The position numbers were made by a program, and so were the translations under genes. This document shows, one piece after another, positions 43,314 to 52,121 of a stretch of 64,000 nucleotides of DNA. The notes below the pieces were generated by a model that was not told where the DNA came from, did not search any database, and saw only the letters and a program-made list of their open reading frames with translations. Source of the stretch: Cryobacterium flavum (GTDB taxonomy: Bacteria; Actinomycetota; Actinomycetes; Actinomycetales; Microbacteriaceae); NCBI RefSeq assembly GCF_900103805.1, contig NZ_FNIB01000001.1, positions 248,001 through 312,000 of the forward strand, written 5' to 3'. The first letter of the stretch is position 1; every line of letters starts with the position of its first letter.

Positions 43314-44294
43314 GTGACAGTGTCGAACAGTGACGGACCTTCCGTTGAAGAGGATCGTGTCGTCGACTGCCTACGACGAGACGGTCGTGCATCGTACTCA
43401 TCCATTGCGGAAGAACTCGGTCTCACCAGAAATCGTGTTTCTGAAATCGCGAAATCGGTGGTTGATCGCGGTCAACTGCGATTCACAGCGAGCGCCAATC
43501 CACGCATGTTCGGTTTTCGGCTCGAGGGTCATCTGCACGTTGCACTCCGCGGAGACGCGTCATCGCTCTATGAAGAGATGATCGCCTCATCCTTGACAAC
43601 GTACGTCTCCACGACGACCGGAGACGCCGGGCTGTGCATTCAGGTGCGCTGTCGCGTCGACACGGAACTCGTCGAGCTGCTGGCCGGAATCCGCGAACAC
43701 CCGGAGGTGCTGTCCATCCAGGTGCACCATTATCAAGCCATCACCCACAACGTTTATGCGCCCACCCTGCAGACGGAAGACGAATACGCTCTTGATGAGA
43801 CGGACATTCAGTTGGTCGAGACGCTTGAACGCGACGGCCGCGCTCCGGTGAGGGTGCTCGCTGAGGCCCTCGGTCTTCCCGAAAGCTCCGTGCGCCACCG
43901 GATGACACGGCTCATCGAGGGGGAGATCATCCGTGTCGTCGCTGTTCCGCGGCGCGAGTTCGGGCGCGCGCACACGCTGGCTCTCGGACTGGGAATCCGG
44001 CACTCCGGCGGTTCCCGCACGGGTCTGGACGCCCTGCGCCGACTCGGCGTGGAGTTCATGGCCTCAACGACCGGCGATTTCGGCATCATCGCCACGGCGG
44101 TGTTCAGCACGGTGCGAGAGGCGAACGATTTCGTGGAGGTGCTTCGTCGTGAGCCCTGGGTTACTTCCCTCTCAACATGGCTCCATCTGCAGATTCTTAA
44201 AGAGGACTACAGCGTGGCTGCCTACCGCCACGCTCGACAACGTATCGACACTCTCGAGCGCAGTTCCGACGACGCTGTCACGGGCACGGCCTAG
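43314..44294 (+). CDS. Tandem Lrp/AsnC-family regulator
   Basis: This 326-residue protein contains two complete Lrp modules. The helix-turn-helix sequences are DGRASYSSIAEELGLTRNRV (about 20-40) and DGRAPVRVLAEALGLPESSV (about 175-195), each followed by an RAM-like ligand domain (VSTTTGDAGLCIQV and MASTTGDFGIIATA). Doubled Lrp proteins may act as pseudo-dimers. The GTG at 43314 follows AGGGAGATGA; the frame upstream is promoter. It is divergent from the amine oxidases, which it probably controls. Confidence 0.88.
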   Translation: MTVSNSDGPSVEEDRVVDCLRRDGRASYSSIAEELGLTRNRVSEIAKSVVDRGQLRFTASANPRMFGFRLEGHLHVALRGDASSLYEEMIASSLTTYVSTTTGDAGLCIQVRCRVDTELVELLAGIREHPEVLSIQVHHYQAITHNVYAPTLQTEDEYALDETDIQLVETLERDGRAPVRVLAEALGLPESSVRHRMTRLIEGEIIRVVAVPRREFGRAHTLALGLGIRHSGGSRTGLDALRRLGVEFMASTTGDFGIIATAVFSTVREANDFVEVLRREPWVTSLSTWLHLQILKEDYSVAAYRHARQRIDTLERSSDDAVTGTA

Positions 44295-44628
44295 GGGGCT
44301 GGCAGCAAAGGGGTCTCGGACGTCACTCCGGCATGAGGTCACGATGGGGGCGGGGAGCTAGTCGAGGTTGGATGTGTCCAGCGGCGTCGAGTCGAGCCGT
44401 GGGGTCAAAGATCCTGTCCTCATGCGAGCCTTCGTCGATGCGGTTCGAGCCGCTTGATCGCCTACCGAGACAGATAAAGACAGAGTGAATGCGCAAAGCA
44501 TCCTGACCCGCGATAAGACAGGGCCGGCTATGTGACCTGCCGCGTCAGCTGCCGCCACCCGGGTCGGGGCCGGGCCAGTATTCTTACGAAGACGCTGCGG
44601 CACTGTGCCATCGCGGGAACGGATAACG
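44295..44628. other. Intergenic region before the cytochrome b gene
   Basis: There is no gene on either strand that I can support. It contains the 3' side of the Lrp gene and the promoter of the cytochrome gene. No strong hairpin or palindrome stands out. Confidence 0.4.
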
Positions 44629-45573
44629 ATGACGACGGGTGGCTCCCGGCCGGGAGAAACTCGGCCGAAACGGCGGCTCCGACTGGCCTGGATCGTTCCC
44701 GCCGGTCTCATCGTCGTGGCCCTGATCGTGCTGGCGGCGAACGGGGTGCGCGCCCTGCCGGCGGTCGAGTCCTTCCTGCGCAACTACCCCGGCGTCTCCA
44801 CCCACGCGGCAGCCACGCCGGTAGGAGTTCCGGCCTGGCTGGCCTGGCAACACGGGCTCAACGCCTTCTTCATTTTGTTCGTCATTCGCACCGGATGGCA
44901 GGTGCGCACGACCAAACGCCCGTCCATCTTCTGGACGCGCACGAACACCGGGCTGCTCCGCACCAGAAATCCGCCGATTCGGATCACCCTCGACCTCTGG
45001 CAGCACATCGTCTTCGACACCCTGTGGGTGATCAACGGCATCCTCTTCTACGTTTTGTTGTTCGTGACCGGTCAATGGCTGCGCGTCGTGCCCACGAACT
45101 GGGACATTTTCCCCAACGCGATCTCGGCCGGGCTGCAGTATGCCTCGCTCGACTGGCCGACCGACTCCGGCTGGGTGCACTACAACGCCCTGCAACTGCT
45201 CAGCTACTTCGTCGTGGTCTTCATCGCGGCACCGATCGCACTGGTGACCGGCCTGCGCATGTCACCGGGCCTGTCTGCGCGGTTTCGCAGGCTCGACCAC
45301 GTCTTTCCCCTGCCCGTGGCTCGCAAGCTGCACTTCGCGGTGTTGATCTTCTTCGTGGCATTCATCGTCGTGCACGTGACCCTCGTGCTCAGCACCGGCG
45401 CTCGCGCCAACCTCAACCACATGTATGCGGCGCGCAACGACACGGGCTGGCTCGGCGTCTGGATCTTCGTCAGCGCACTGCTGGTCACGGCCGCAATCTG
45501 GGTCGGCGCGCGTCCCGCCGTCGTGCGTGCGATCGCGGCGCGAAGCGGCCGCATCATTCACCGCAAGCGCTAA
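44629..45573 (+). CDS. Cytochrome b561/b6-like membrane protein
   Basis: This 314-residue protein has about five membrane helices and paired histidines that can ligate haem: WQHGLNAF (near 67), WQHIVFD (near 125) and KLHFAVLIFFVAFIVVHV (near 230-245). It resembles thiosulfate-reductase or hydrogenase cytochrome b subunits. It likely carries electrons between quinone and a partner that is not encoded next door. The 3' end overlaps the convergent EI24 gene by four bases. I take the ATG at 44629; an upstream ATG at 44605 is possible. Confidence 0.75.
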   Translation: MTTGGSRPGETRPKRRLRLAWIVPAGLIVVALIVLAANGVRALPAVESFLRNYPGVSTHAAATPVGVPAWLAWQHGLNAFFILFVIRTGWQVRTTKRPSIFWTRTNTGLLRTRNPPIRITLDLWQHIVFDTLWVINGILFYVLLFVTGQWLRVVPTNWDIFPNAISAGLQYASLDWPTDSGWVHYNALQLLSYFVVVFIAAPIALVTGLRMSPGLSARFRRLDHVFPLPVARKLHFAVLIFFVAFIVVHVTLVLSTGARANLNHMYAARNDTGWLGVWIFVSALLVTAAIWVGARPAVVRAIAARSGRIIHRKR

Positions 45574-46355
45574 ACCGGTTCCACTCTCGACGCGAGTACG
45601 TCTCGGCTGAGCATGGCTGCGCCAGCCACAGCCGCCGGCATGACGATGACGGCCGCGCCCGGAATCAGGAACAACAGGTAGGTGAGCACGCCGAAACCTA
45701 GGCTGCGCGGGCGGCGCGCGCGCAGCATCCGCTTGCGTTGGGTGAGCGTGAAGCCGCGGGCGTCGAAAGCGAAGCCGGTGAGTTCGAGAGTGAGAATCCA
45801 GCCGCCGAACAGCGCGCCGAGGACGAGGGCGAGCAGCTGGCCGAGGCCGGGTATCAGGCCGCAGACCAGAAGCAGCAGAGCGACCCCGACGGCCAGGCCA
45901 ACCAGGCGCAGGGCGTCGGCCACCGCGCGCAGAATGCTGCGCAGCAGGCCGCGTGCGGGTTCGACGGGCGCGTCGCCGAGGCTGGTCTCGACCTCGCGCC
46001 AGATTCGCGCATAGAAGGGGTCGCCGACAGTGAGCGTTACCGCCACGAAGGTATATGCCAAGAGGAGAATACCGGCAGCCGCGACGGTCGCACCGGCCAC
46101 GACCCGCATGCCGGTGCGCCAGGGCTCCCCCCAGCCGCTCGCGAACGGACTGATCGCCACGGCGATGGCCTGGAGATTGACGAGGAGCAGCACGATGCCG
46201 GCGAGGTAGACGATGCCGACGATAAAGGCCGGCAGGGCGCCGAGCAGCATGAGGCGCGGTGAGGTTCCCCACATTCTGAGGCCGCGGCCGAGAAAACCGG
46301 CCCCGACGAAGAACTCGCGGGTGGCGGTGGGACGGGTTGAAGGCGGCACCCCCAC
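45570..46355 (-). CDS. EI24/CysZ-like membrane protein
   Basis: This 261-residue protein has four to six helices and the layout of the EI24 domain family: GLRMWGTSPRLMLLGALPAF at the start, YTFVAVTLTVGDPFYARIWREVE in the middle, and CGLIPGLGQLLALVLGALFGGWILTLEL. CysZ members import sulfate; most actinobacterial members are uncharacterised. It is convergent with the cytochrome gene and divergent from nothing; no operon partner is visible. Confidence 0.85.
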   Translation of the reverse strand: MGVPPSTRPTATREFFVGAGFLGRGLRMWGTSPRLMLLGALPAFIVGIVYLAGIVLLLVNLQAIAVAISPFASGWGEPWRTGMRVVAGATVAAAGILLLAYTFVAVTLTVGDPFYARIWREVETSLGDAPVEPARGLLRSILRAVADALRLVGLAVGVALLLLVCGLIPGLGQLLALVLGALFGGWILTLELTGFAFDARGFTLTQRKRMLRARRPRSLGFGVLTYLLFLIPGAAVIVMPAAVAGAAMLSRDVLASRVEPV

Positions 46356-46405
46356 ACCCTAACCCGCCGGTGTCGGGTCCCCGCGAGACCGGGGACCCGC
46401 CTCAC

Positions 46406-47890
46406 TCAGGCCATCTGCGGAAAACCGAGGTCGATCTCCGAGGTAGCCGGGTCGGGCCAGCGGGTCGTGACGACCTTGCCGCGAGTATAGAAACGGATGC
46501 TCTCCGGTCCATACATATGCGCGTCACCGAACAGCGAGTTCTTCCAGCCGCCGAACGAGAACGATCCGACCGGTACCGGAATGGGCACGTTGATGCCGAC
46601 CATGCCGGCTTCGATCTCGAACTCGAACTGCCGAGCAGCCCCGCCGTCCCGCGTGAACAGGGCCACACCGTTGCCGAACTCGTGCTCGTTGACGAGTTTC
46701 ACGGCCTCGTCGAAGGTGTCAACGCGCACGATCGACAGCACCGGGCCGAAGATCTCATCGTCGTAGACCTTCATCCCGGGCGTGACGTGGTCGATCAGGC
46801 TGACACCGAGAAAGAACCCGTCACTGTCGAACTTCTGTGCCCGACCGTCGACGACCATGGTGGCGCCGGCCGCCTCGGCGCCGGCCAGGTAGGACGCGAC
46901 CCGATCGCGGTGTTCTCCGGTGATCAGCGGGCCCATCTGCGAGGTCGGATCGGTTCCCGGGCCGACCCGGAGTGTCGTCATGCGCGACTTGATCGCGGCG
47001 ACGAGGTCGTCGGCGATGCCGCCGACGACCACGAGCACGCTCACGGCCATGCAACGCTCCCCGGCGGATCCGTACGCGGCGTTGATTGCGGCATCCGCTG
47101 CCATCTCCAGGTCGGCGTCCGGCAGCACGACCATGTGGTTCTTGGCGCCGCCGAGTGCCTGTACCCGCTTGCCGTTGCCGGCAGCCCGGTTGTAGATGGA
47201 CTTGGCGATCGGGGTGGAGCCGACGAAGCTGATGGCCTTGACCGCCGGGTTGTCGAGCAGTTCGTCGACGGCCTCCTTGTCGCCCTGCACGACGTTGAGC
47301 ACGCCGGCCGGCAAGCCGGCCTCCGTGAAGATCTCGGCGATGAAAATAGCGGATGAGGGGTCTTTTTCACTGGGCTTGAGGAGCACCGTGTTGCCGCAGG
47401 CGAGGGCGCTGCCGATCATCCACAGCGGCACCATGGCCGGAAAGTTGAACGGGGTGACGCAGGCGACGACGCCGACGGCCTGGCGCACCGAGTGCACGTC
47501 GATTCCGTGGGAGACCTGCTGGGAGAAGTCGCCCTTGAGCATGTGCGCGAGGCCGGTGGCGAATTCGATGTTCTCGAGCCCGCGGGTGATCTCGCCGGCC
47601 GCGTCGGAGAGTACCTTGCCGTGCTCACTCGTCAGAATTGCGGCGAGCTCGCTCGTGCGCTCGGCGAGCAGCTCGCGCACCTTGAAGAAGATGGCCGTGC
47701 GCTTGGCTAGCGTGCTGGTGCGCCACTCGGGCAGGGCCGCCTGGGCCGATTCGATGGCGTCGATCACGACCGCGCGGGAAGCCAGCACGACCTGTTTCTC
47801 CTGCACGCCGGTGGCCGGATTGAATACGGGGCCAAATCGTTCGGACGACTCGACGCGCTGCCCGTTGATGTAGTGGGGAATTGTTTGCAT
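46406..47890 (-). CDS. mmsA: Methylmalonate-semialdehyde dehydrogenase (acylating)
   Basis: This is a 494-residue CoA-acylating aldehyde dehydrogenase. QTIPHYINGQRVESSERFGPVFNPATG at the N-terminus, CVTPFNFPAMVPLWM, SFVGSTPIAKSIY and the catalytic Cys in GSAGERCMAVSV (about 285) are typical of MmsA. It converts methylmalonate semialdehyde to propionyl-CoA in valine (and inositol) breakdown. I chose the ATG at 47890 because PHYINGQ then follows at once; one at 47917 would add nine residues. It lies downstream of mmsB in the same operon. Confidence 0.93.
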   Translation of the reverse strand: MQTIPHYINGQRVESSERFGPVFNPATGVQEKQVVLASRAVVIDAIESAQAALPEWRTSTLAKRTAIFFKVRELLAERTSELAAILTSEHGKVLSDAAGEITRGLENIEFATGLAHMLKGDFSQQVSHGIDVHSVRQAVGVVACVTPFNFPAMVPLWMIGSALACGNTVLLKPSEKDPSSAIFIAEIFTEAGLPAGVLNVVQGDKEAVDELLDNPAVKAISFVGSTPIAKSIYNRAAGNGKRVQALGGAKNHMVVLPDADLEMAADAAINAAYGSAGERCMAVSVLVVVGGIADDLVAAIKSRMTTLRVGPGTDPTSQMGPLITGEHRDRVASYLAGAEAAGATMVVDGRAQKFDSDGFFLGVSLIDHVTPGMKVYDDEIFGPVLSIVRVDTFDEAVKLVNEHEFGNGVALFTRDGGAARQFEFEIEAGMVGINVPIPVPVGSFSFGGWKNSLFGDAHMYGPESIRFYTRGKVVTTRWPDPATSEIDLGFPQMA

Positions 47891-47920
47891 GGAAGAGCTC
47901 TCTCTGGTGGATGACATGGT

Positions 47921-48817
47921 TCAGGCGTGCAGGGAGCCGTCGACGAGTTTGACGATCATGGAGCAGTCCTTGCCGCCCTCGCCCTCATCGATCAGGCGCT
48001 GAAAGAGTTCGGCGACGTGTTCGCCGATCTCGAGCGGCGTGTCGGTGGCGCGGGCGGCGACGATCGCCAGCCCGATGTCCTTGCTCGCGAGCGTTGCGGT
48101 GAAGGTCGGGGCGAAATCCCGGTTGGACGCGGCCGTCGCGACGACATCCTTGATCGGATACCAGGTGCGCAGCGCCCAGCTGTCACCCGACGAAACGGAT
48201 GCGATATCCCAGAACACCTGCTTGTCCAGTCCCAGCCGCTCGGCCAGAACAGCGCCCTCCGCCGTTGCGGCGAGGTTGATGAACAGCATGAGATTGTTGC
48301 AGATTTTCGCGGCCTGGCCGGTCGTGGCGCCACCAGTCGGAATGATGTTCGCCGCCATCGGCTCGATGAACGTGCTGGCGTCAGCGACGGCATCCGCAAC
48401 GCCTCCGATCATGAAGGTGAGGGTTCCGGCGGTGGCGCCGCTCATGCCGCCGGAAACCGGGGCGTCGACGAAGCGAAAGCCGGCCGCCGCTGCGGCATCG
48501 TGCAGGGCCTGGGCGGTCTCGATGTCGATCGTCGACGAGTCCACCAGCAGGGTGGCCGGATCGGCCGTGGCCAGCACGCCGTCGTCGCCGAAGTACACAG
48601 CACGGGCGTGTTCACCCTTGGGCAGCATGGTGAAGACGACGTCGGCGCCCGCGACGGCTTCGCTGATGCTCGCGACGGCGGTGACGCCCGCTGTGACGGC
48701 CGTGGCGACGGCATCCGGATTCAAATCGAACCCGCGCACCTCATGGCCGGCGGCCACCATATTGGCGGACATGGGCCCGCCCATGTTGCCCAACCCGATC
48801 CATGCGACTACTGACAT
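47921..48817 (-). CDS. mmsB: 3-hydroxyisobutyrate dehydrogenase
   Basis: In this 298-residue NAD enzyme AWIGLGNMGGPMSANMVAAGHEV is the Rossmann glycine motif, VFTMLPKGEHA and VDAPVSGGMSGATAGTLTFMIGG are family signatures, and the catalytic Lys is in GQAAKICNNLML (about 173). It oxidises 3-hydroxyisobutyrate to methylmalonate semialdehyde, the substrate of mmsA. The ATG at 48817 follows AAAGGAG; the longer frame is rejected. Divergent from the LysR gene at 48905. Confidence 0.93.
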   Translation of the reverse strand: MSVVAWIGLGNMGGPMSANMVAAGHEVRGFDLNPDAVATAVTAGVTAVASISEAVAGADVVFTMLPKGEHARAVYFGDDGVLATADPATLLVDSSTIDIETAQALHDAAAAAGFRFVDAPVSGGMSGATAGTLTFMIGGVADAVADASTFIEPMAANIIPTGGATTGQAAKICNNLMLFINLAATAEGAVLAERLGLDKQVFWDIASVSSGDSWALRTWYPIKDVVATAASNRDFAPTFTATLASKDIGLAIVAARATDTPLEIGEHVAELFQRLIDEGEGGKDCSMIVKLVDGSLHA

Positions 48818-48904
48818 TCGAAGCTCCTTTGCTTTGTGTCCCTCCACCCTCGCAGCCGGATAGAGTGCAATCAAGGCAATATTTCACAGGGGGTATGTGC
48901 GCAG

Positions 48905-49834
48905 ATGCACACGCTCGAAAGGATGCGATCCGTGAGTTCACACCAGCTTCCGAGCCCGAACGATCTGCTCGTGCTGCTCACCGTGGCCAGGCTGGGGCGC
49001 TTCAACGCGGTCGCCGAGGCGCTCGGCACCACCCACACGACCATCTCGCGGCGCATCCTCGCACTCGATGCGGAGCTGGGCGGCCGCACGCTCGAGCGCA
49101 GCCCGCATGGTTGGGAGCTCACCGAGCTGGGCCGGCACGCGGTCAGTGCTGCCGAGGCGATCGAAGACCGGCTGGGCGCGCTCGCCACGGCTATCAGCCA
49201 GACCGACCCGCTCTCCGGGCTGCTGCGCATCAGCACCATCGACGGATTCGGGGCGGAGATCGTCACGCCAGCCCTCGTGAAACTGCAGCAGAGCCACCCG
49301 CGAATCAATATCGAGATGTTCAGCGCCACCCGCAAGGTGAGCCAGAACCGGTCGGGCGTCGACCTGGAGATCGTGGCCGGCCGCAACGATGTCAACAACG
49401 CACAGGCGATGTTTCTGACCAACTATTTTCTGCGGTTGTACGCCAGCCGCGAGTATCTGCTTGGCCGCGGCGCGCCCCGCACGCTCGACGACGTTGCGTT
49501 GCACAGTTTCGTGTCGTACGTCGAGAGTGCCCTGCTCGTGACCGACCTGGGCTATCGCTCCTCCGAGCTGCCGGAACCGGCCACGACCTTTCAGGCCACC
49601 AGCCTGTTCGCCCAGTTGGAGGCGGTGCAGGCCGGCGCCGGAATCGGACTCCTGCCGAACTTTCTCGTGCACGACCGGCCGGAATTCGTGCCTGTGTTGC
49701 GCGCAGACTTTCAGCGTCAACTGCCCATCTGGGCCGTCGTGCGGGCCGAATCGCTGCGCTCGCCCGTGGTGCGCGCCGCCATCGAGGCAATCACGCTGGA
49801 GATCGCGAATCGACCGGCCGCCTTCAGCGAGTGA
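48905..49834 (+). CDS. LysR-family regulator
   Basis: In this 309-residue protein the N-terminal helix-turn-helix is NDLLVLLTVARLGRFNAVAE, ALGTTHTTISRRILALDAEL (about 20-60), followed by the LysR effector domain. It is divergent from mmsB-mmsA across 87 bases, the usual arrangement for a regulator of the neighbouring operon, probably responding to a valine-pathway intermediate. An ATG at 48923 would give a shorter start. Confidence 0.9.
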   Translation: MHTLERMRSVSSHQLPSPNDLLVLLTVARLGRFNAVAEALGTTHTTISRRILALDAELGGRTLERSPHGWELTELGRHAVSAAEAIEDRLGALATAISQTDPLSGLLRISTIDGFGAEIVTPALVKLQQSHPRINIEMFSATRKVSQNRSGVDLEIVAGRNDVNNAQAMFLTNYFLRLYASREYLLGRGAPRTLDDVALHSFVSYVESALLVTDLGYRSSELPEPATTFQATSLFAQLEAVQAGAGIGLLPNFLVHDRPEFVPVLRADFQRQLPIWAVVRAESLRSPVVRAAIEAITLEIANRPAAFSE

Positions 49835-49866
49835 CTTACAAGCGGATGCCCCGCCGGAGCGAAAAA

Positions 49867-49896
49867 GGGCGGCCCGATCCGTGGGATCGGACCACC
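49867..49896. terminator. Bidirectional terminator between the LysR and MFS genes
   Basis: GGGCGGCCCGATCC (49867-49880) pairs with GGATCGGACCACCC (49883-49896), allowing two G-U pairs, and is preceded by a run of five A (T on the other strand). It lies between the two convergent genes. Confidence 0.65.
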
Positions 49897-49905
49897 CGCG
49901 ACGCG

Positions 49906-51294
49906 CTACCGGCGACCGACCCCGGCGAGGTCGGCCTGGGCGGCGCGATCGGCCGATTCGGCGGCATCCGCTGCGTCAATGTCGTGCAGGGAGAGCCCGC
50001 GCGTTTCCTTGAGGGTGAGCACCACGAGGGCCGTGATCAGGCACGCGGCTGCGAGGTAGATGGCTACCGGCACCGAGGACTCGAAGGTGGAGAGCAGGCT
50101 CACGGCGATGATCGGGGCGATCGAGCCCGCGATGACCGAGGTGACCTGGTAGCCGAGGGAGACGCCGGAGTAGCGCATCCGGGTGGGGAACATTTCGGCC
50201 ATGATGGCGGGCTGGCCGGCGTACATGAGGGCGTGGAAGAGCAGGCCCACCATGATCGCGACAATGATGATGAAGTCGTTCGCGGTGTCCATCATGGGAA
50301 AGGCGAAGAATCCCCAGGTACCGGCGAGCAGGGCGCCCACGAAGTACACCGGGCGCCGGCCGACCCGGTCGGAGAGGTGTCCGACCAGCGGAATGACGAC
50401 GAAGTGAATCGCGTGGGCGATGAGCAGAAGGAGCAGAACTCGAGAGGTGTCCATCTGCACGATGATCTTCAGATAGGTGATCGAGAAGACCACGACGAGG
50501 TAATAGAGAATGTTCTCGGCGAAGCGCAGGCCCATCGCGGTGAACACCCCGCGGGGATAGCGGCGGAAGACCTCGACAATGCCGTAACCTTTGTCGCCGG
50601 CGACGACCTCTTTCTGCGCCTTGAGAAAGATGGGGGCATCGCTGACCTTGGTACGAATGTAGTAGCCGACCAGCACGATGACGGCGGAGAGCCAGAACGC
50701 GACGCGCCAGCCCCAGCTCAGGAAGGCCTCATCGGACAGGGTGGAGGCGAGCACGAACAGTACGGCGGTGGCCAGCAGGTTTCCCATCGGCACCGCGGAC
50801 TGCGGCCAGCTGGCCCAGAATCCGCGCGACTTCGGCGGGCTGTGCTCGGCGACGAGCAGCACCGCACCGCCCCATTCGCCGCCGACAGCGAAGCCCTGGA
50901 TGAAACGCAGGAGAACGAGCAACACCGGTGCGAGGTAGCCGATCTGCTGGAACGTCGGCAAGCAGCCCATCAGGAAGGTGGCGACGCCGACGAGTACGAG
51001 GCTGAACTGGAGCAGGCGTTTGCGGCCGAACTTGTCGCCAAAGTGTCCGAAGACGATGCCGCCGATGGGGCGGGCCAGGAAGCCGACGGCGTAGGTGGCG
51101 AAGGCCGCGATGATGCCCTCGAGTTCGGTGCCGGCGTTCGGAAAGAACAGGGTGCCGAAGACCAGGGTGGCGGCGGAGGCGTAGAGAAAGAATTCGTACC
51201 ATTCAACGACCGTGCCGGCCATGGAGGCCGCGACGACCTTTTTCAGTCCGGACGTCTGCACGTCGTTTCGGGTATCGGATCTGGTCGTGCTCAT
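49906..51294 (-). CDS. MFS transporter, metabolite:H+ symporter type
   Basis: In this 462-residue 12-helix protein SMAGTVVEWYEFFLYASAAT (TM1), VFGHFGDKFGRKRLL (the loop 2-3 motif) and RFIQGFAVGGEWGGAVLLVAEHSP are hallmarks of the MHS family, which imports carboxylates such as shikimate, citrate or alpha-ketoglutarate with protons. The ATG at 51294 follows AGGGGAAA. It is near the mms genes but convergent with the regulator, so a branched-chain acid substrate is only a guess. Confidence 0.9.
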   Translation of the reverse strand: MSTTRSDTRNDVQTSGLKKVVAASMAGTVVEWYEFFLYASAATLVFGTLFFPNAGTELEGIIAAFATYAVGFLARPIGGIVFGHFGDKFGRKRLLQFSLVLVGVATFLMGCLPTFQQIGYLAPVLLVLLRFIQGFAVGGEWGGAVLLVAEHSPPKSRGFWASWPQSAVPMGNLLATAVLFVLASTLSDEAFLSWGWRVAFWLSAVIVLVGYYIRTKVSDAPIFLKAQKEVVAGDKGYGIVEVFRRYPRGVFTAMGLRFAENILYYLVVVFSITYLKIIVQMDTSRVLLLLLIAHAIHFVVIPLVGHLSDRVGRRPVYFVGALLAGTWGFFAFPMMDTANDFIIIVAIMVGLLFHALMYAGQPAIMAEMFPTRMRYSGVSLGYQVTSVIAGSIAPIIAVSLLSTFESSVPVAIYLAAACLITALVVLTLKETRGLSLHDIDAADAAESADRAAQADLAGVGRR

Positions 51295-51484
51295 AGGATT
51301 TCCCCTGGTGTCGTCATTGACACAACGTGCGTGCACGTCGTCTGGCTGGTCTTAGCTTGCGCTTCGCGTTGGTGGCTGTCAAAGACGATTCGCACAGGGG
51401 CGACGTGCAGAAATGCACACGGTGGCGCGGCGAACGAACGCGGCACGGTTATTCTCGAAGGAACAACAGTGAGGTGGGGCAACA

Positions 51485-52120
51485 GTGACGCACGCGCATC
51501 CGCTGCACGTCGACGTTGAAGTAGCGTGCCTGTGCTGCCTCGCGCCGCAGCCGTTTCACTTCACGTCGCTGAGCGACCAGGTGGTCTGCTCGCTCTGCGT
51601 GCACCACATCGGGGCCGAGAAATCCGAGCGCCGGGACCTTGAGCATGTGCGATTGTGGGCCGCGCGCTGGGCATCCTCCGAGACCGCCCACGCCGACTAC
51701 ATCGCCGAAACGGATGCCTTACTCGTCGGCCGGGACAAGGACCTGACCGCCCTTCGCGACCAGGTCGCCGAGCTCAGCGCCATCGTTGCCGGCCAGTTCA
51801 CGGCCGGGATCGAGGGGGTGCGGAGCCTGTTGCAGAATGACCTGGTCAAGCGTGCTGAACGCAACACCGAACTGGCCCGGCGGCAGATCGACTGGGCCAT
51901 GGCCGGCATCTGGCGCATCGAAGCGCTGCACCACGACGCGGCGGCGCAGAAGTGTTCCTGCGGCCGCACGGCGGGCAGCTGCGACGAGAGCGCCGCGATC
52001 GACCCGCTCCGGCAGACGCTGCTCGACTGGGAGAAGAAGAACGTGGCGCTGCTGCAGGGCGGCCGGCGGCACGGACTGCCGGCGGATCATCCCGCGGTGC
52101 TGGCCCAGCGCATCCGCTGA
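51485..52120 (+). CDS. Hypothetical zinc-ribbon-like protein
   Basis: This 211-residue protein from a GTG start is of a family I do not recognise. Two cysteine pairs near the N-terminus (CLCC at about 15-18 and CSLC at about 35-38) look like a zinc knuckle. Residues 60-150 are strongly helical with coiled-coil character (DKDLTALRDQVAELSAIVAG, VKRAERNTELARRQI). A second cysteine group CSCGRTAGSC lies near 158-167. Cytoplasmic, with no membrane span. Convergent with the DHA2 transporter, one base apart. Confidence 0.6.
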   Translation: MTHAHPLHVDVEVACLCCLAPQPFHFTSLSDQVVCSLCVHHIGAEKSERRDLEHVRLWAARWASSETAHADYIAETDALLVGRDKDLTALRDQVAELSAIVAGQFTAGIEGVRSLLQNDLVKRAERNTELARRQIDWAMAGIWRIEALHHDAAAQKCSCGRTAGSCDESAAIDPLRQTLLDWEKKNVALLQGGRRHGLPADHPAVLAQRIR

Positions 52121-52121
52121 A

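Noticed and set aside
48802..51519. A 905-codon open frame on the plus strand
   Set aside because: It runs partly antisense to the MHS transporter and out of frame over the LysR gene. High-GC antisense frames stay open by chance, and it resembles no family.
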